DNA of 64,000 nt from an uncultured Dehalococcoidia bacterium (GTDB taxonomy: Bacteria; Chloroflexota; Dehalococcoidia; Lucifugimonadales; JADFKI01), in contig CATQHF010000002.1 of the NCBI GenBank assembly GCA_958295865.1, positions 124,001 to 188,000 on the forward strand, written 5' to 3'. This document shows, in pieces, positions 62,528 through 64,000 of this stretch. A program made the position numbers and the translations under genes. Each line of letters begins with the position of its first letter. Positions within the stretch are counted from its first letter, which is position 1. The notes beneath the pieces are model-generated. The model saw nothing but the letters and a program-made list of their open reading frames with translations. It was not told the DNA's origin and made no database searches.

Positions 62528-63943
62528 TCACATCTTCCACCGCTTGCGGAACGGGCGTGCTGATAACTTGGGCATCGCGCGATAGCGCGTCCATGCGGCA
62601 AGCGGCGATGACGACTTACCCGATTGCGCGCCATCCGGCATGAGGGGCTGAATCAGCCTGCCGAGCTTGTTGGCGATGCTCATCGTGAACGGCGTCGACG
62701 CGGCGATGCGCCATGCTTTCATGGCGATGCGCTCGCGCGCCGTCGACGTCTTGTGCTCCGGATATTCCTTGCCCTCCGCCAGCTGGTGGCGCAGGTAGAG
62801 CAGCATGCGCGGCAGGTTTATCTTGACCGGGCAGGCTTCCTTGCAAGCCCCGCACAGGCTGCTGGCGTATGGCAAATCCTTGGCGTCTGACAGGTTGGTG
62901 AGCATCGGAGAGACGATAGCCCCGATAGGCCCCGGATACACCCAGCCATAAGAGTGCCCGCCCACCTTGCGATAGACCGGGCAGGCGTTCAGGCACGCGC
63001 CACAGCGCAGGCAGTAGAGCGCTTCGCGCAGCTGCGGATCGGCAAGCAGGCGCGAGCGCCCGTTGTCCACGATGACGAGATGAAACTCCTCCGGCCCGTC
63101 CTCATCGTCAGACAGGCGAGGCCCTGTTACGGTGGTCACATAGCTGGATATGCGCTGTCCGGTGGCGGAGCGGATGAGCAGGCGCAGCATAATCCCCATG
63201 TCTTCAAGCGATGGAACGACCTTCTCCATGCCGGTGATGGCGACATGGATGCGCGGCATAGATGTGCACATCCGCCCGTTGCCCTCGTTGGTCACCAGCA
63301 CCAGCGTGCCAGTCTCCGCAACCACGAAATTCGCGCCCGTAATGCCCATGTCGGCAGCGATGAACTTCTGCCGAAGCTGCCTGCGCGCCTCTTGTGTCAG
63401 GTCGTCGATGTCTGTGTAGTGAGGCGCATTCAGCTTATCCTCGAAAAGCTCGGACACATCCTCGCGCGACTTATGTATCGCGGGCGCGATGATGTGAAAA
63501 GGCGCTTCGCCCGCGAGCTGGATGATGTACTCGCCAAGATCCGTCTCCACCGATTCGATGCCCGCCTCTTCCAGACGCTCGTTCAGCCCCATCTCCTCGG
63601 AGACCATCGACTTGCTCTTCACCACCGTCTTGACCCCCTTGGATTGGGCGAGGTCGGTCACATAGCGCGTCGCCTCATCCGAGTCCTTGGCGAAGAAGAC
63701 CTTGCCCCCTGCCCTGCGAACATTCTCCTCGACCATCCGCAGGTATATGTCAAGATTTTCGATGGTGTGCGCCTTGATTGCGCGCCCGCGCTCTTGCAGG
63801 GCTGCCCAGTTCGGCGTCGCGCCGGAGGCATCAAGCCGCGCCTGATGGAAGCCGCCGTAAAGTCCGAGCAGGTTCGCTTGGATTTTCTCGTCCTCAAGCG
63901 CGACGCTCGACGCTTCATTGAACTCTTTTGTCTTGGGTTGCAT
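62528..63943 (-). CDS. lutB: LutB/LldF iron-sulfur protein of lactate oxidation
   Basis: 471 residues. N-terminal LUD domain: KSKSMVSEEMGLNE, AADMGITGANFVVAETGT and RIHVAITGMEKVVPSLED. C-terminal ferredoxin-type clusters: CLRCGACLNACPVYRKVGGHSYG and CGACKEACPVKINLP, the standard 2x[4Fe-4S] of LutB. ATG at 63943 after AGGGGTGA. The complex oxidises L-lactate to pyruvate with LutA and LutC. lutA would be expected upstream, past the right edge. Confidence 0.94.
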   Translation of the reverse strand: MQPKTKEFNEASSVALEDEKIQANLLGLYGGFHQARLDASGATPNWAALQERGRAIKAHTIENLDIYLRMVEENVRRAGGKVFFAKDSDEATRYVTDLAQSKGVKTVVKSKSMVSEEMGLNERLEEAGIESVETDLGEYIIQLAGEAPFHIIAPAIHKSREDVSELFEDKLNAPHYTDIDDLTQEARRQLRQKFIAADMGITGANFVVAETGTLVLVTNEGNGRMCTSMPRIHVAITGMEKVVPSLEDMGIMLRLLIRSATGQRISSYVTTVTGPRLSDDEDGPEEFHLVIVDNGRSRLLADPQLREALYCLRCGACLNACPVYRKVGGHSYGWVYPGPIGAIVSPMLTNLSDAKDLPYASSLCGACKEACPVKINLPRMLLYLRHQLAEGKEYPEHKTSTARERIAMKAWRIAASTPFTMSIANKLGRLIQPLMPDGAQSGKSSSPLAAWTRYRAMPKLSARPFRKRWKM

Positions 63944-64000
63944 TGGTCATTCACCCCTATTCCCGCGCCTGCATTCAGAACGGGCTTCCACCCTTCCGCA
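63944..64000. other. Right edge, unassigned
   Basis: The last 57 bases carry the lutB ribosome site. A minus-strand frame is open to the edge and ends at a TGA near 63951, which could be the tail of an upstream gene. It is too short to identify. Confidence 0.3.

Overview
The window looks like a piece of chromosome from an uncultivated, GC-rich bacterium, most likely Chloroflexota (Dehalococcoidia/SAR202-like). This is inferred from gene content and style: an archaeal-type phosphoglycerate mutase (apgM) beside pgk and tpiA, a HisG/HisZ pair, a three-repeat DUF2339 membrane protein, and very many short palindromic intergenic repeats. It cannot be proven from the window. There is no rRNA, CRISPR array, intact transposase, or phage or plasmid module.

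Layout. 1-4.7 kb: a minus-strand defence-type block with an OLD-like ATPase-TOPRIM protein, a DNA methyltransferase fused to an HNH nuclease domain, and a SIR2-domain gene cut by the window edge. 5-14.9 kb: a DUF2339 membrane protein, then a minus-strand housekeeping run (tsaC, a small conserved protein with a collapsed aspartic-protease partner, a prenyl synthase, pgk, apgM, tpiA, miaA). 15-21 kb: plus-strand purine genes (guaA, a MazG-like gene, purD, purE, purC, a DUF3105-like protein, purS). 21.3-25.3 kb: an accessory patch with a secreted PPC-like protein, a MITE, an AT-rich DUF4238 gene, and two reading frames broken by single in-frame stops. 25.3-31.7 kb: minus-strand histidine genes (hisZ, hisG, a phospholipase C-like gene, hisD, hisC, hisB).

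32-37.6 kb: a CocE/NonD hydrolase, a two-way terminator, tRNA-Arg(TCG), a metallo-beta-lactamase-fold enzyme, tRNA-His(GTG), a winged-helix regulator, a Cache-type lipoprotein, and about 0.9 kb of repeat debris. 37.6-47.3 kb: pepA, a GSAM-like aminotransferase, a second MBL enzyme, mtaB, an unknown gene, fabF and recJ. 47.4-55 kb: lgt, a two-unit array of MITEs, a Xer recombinase, a small membrane protein, uvrC, a 162-bp tandem repeat, and an SPFH/NfeD pair. 55-58.6 kb: a VapBC-like pair inside dense repeats, including a decayed tandem array of about 271 bp per unit. 58.6-64 kb: glycerate kinase and a lutB/lutC lactate-utilisation cluster split by a second methyltransferase-HNH fusion plus an 80-residue protein.

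Working together: purine and histidine synthesis, lower glycolysis, and position-37 tRNA modification (tsaC, miaA, mtaB) are the core themes. The most interesting accessory signal is the recurring methyltransferase-HNH fusion: two copies with conserved ends and divergent, AT-richer middles. One is beside OLD-like and SIR2 genes, the other sits inside a metabolic operon. Two short inverted-repeat families (18-bp and 11-bp terminal repeats) and several palindrome families fill most intergenic space.
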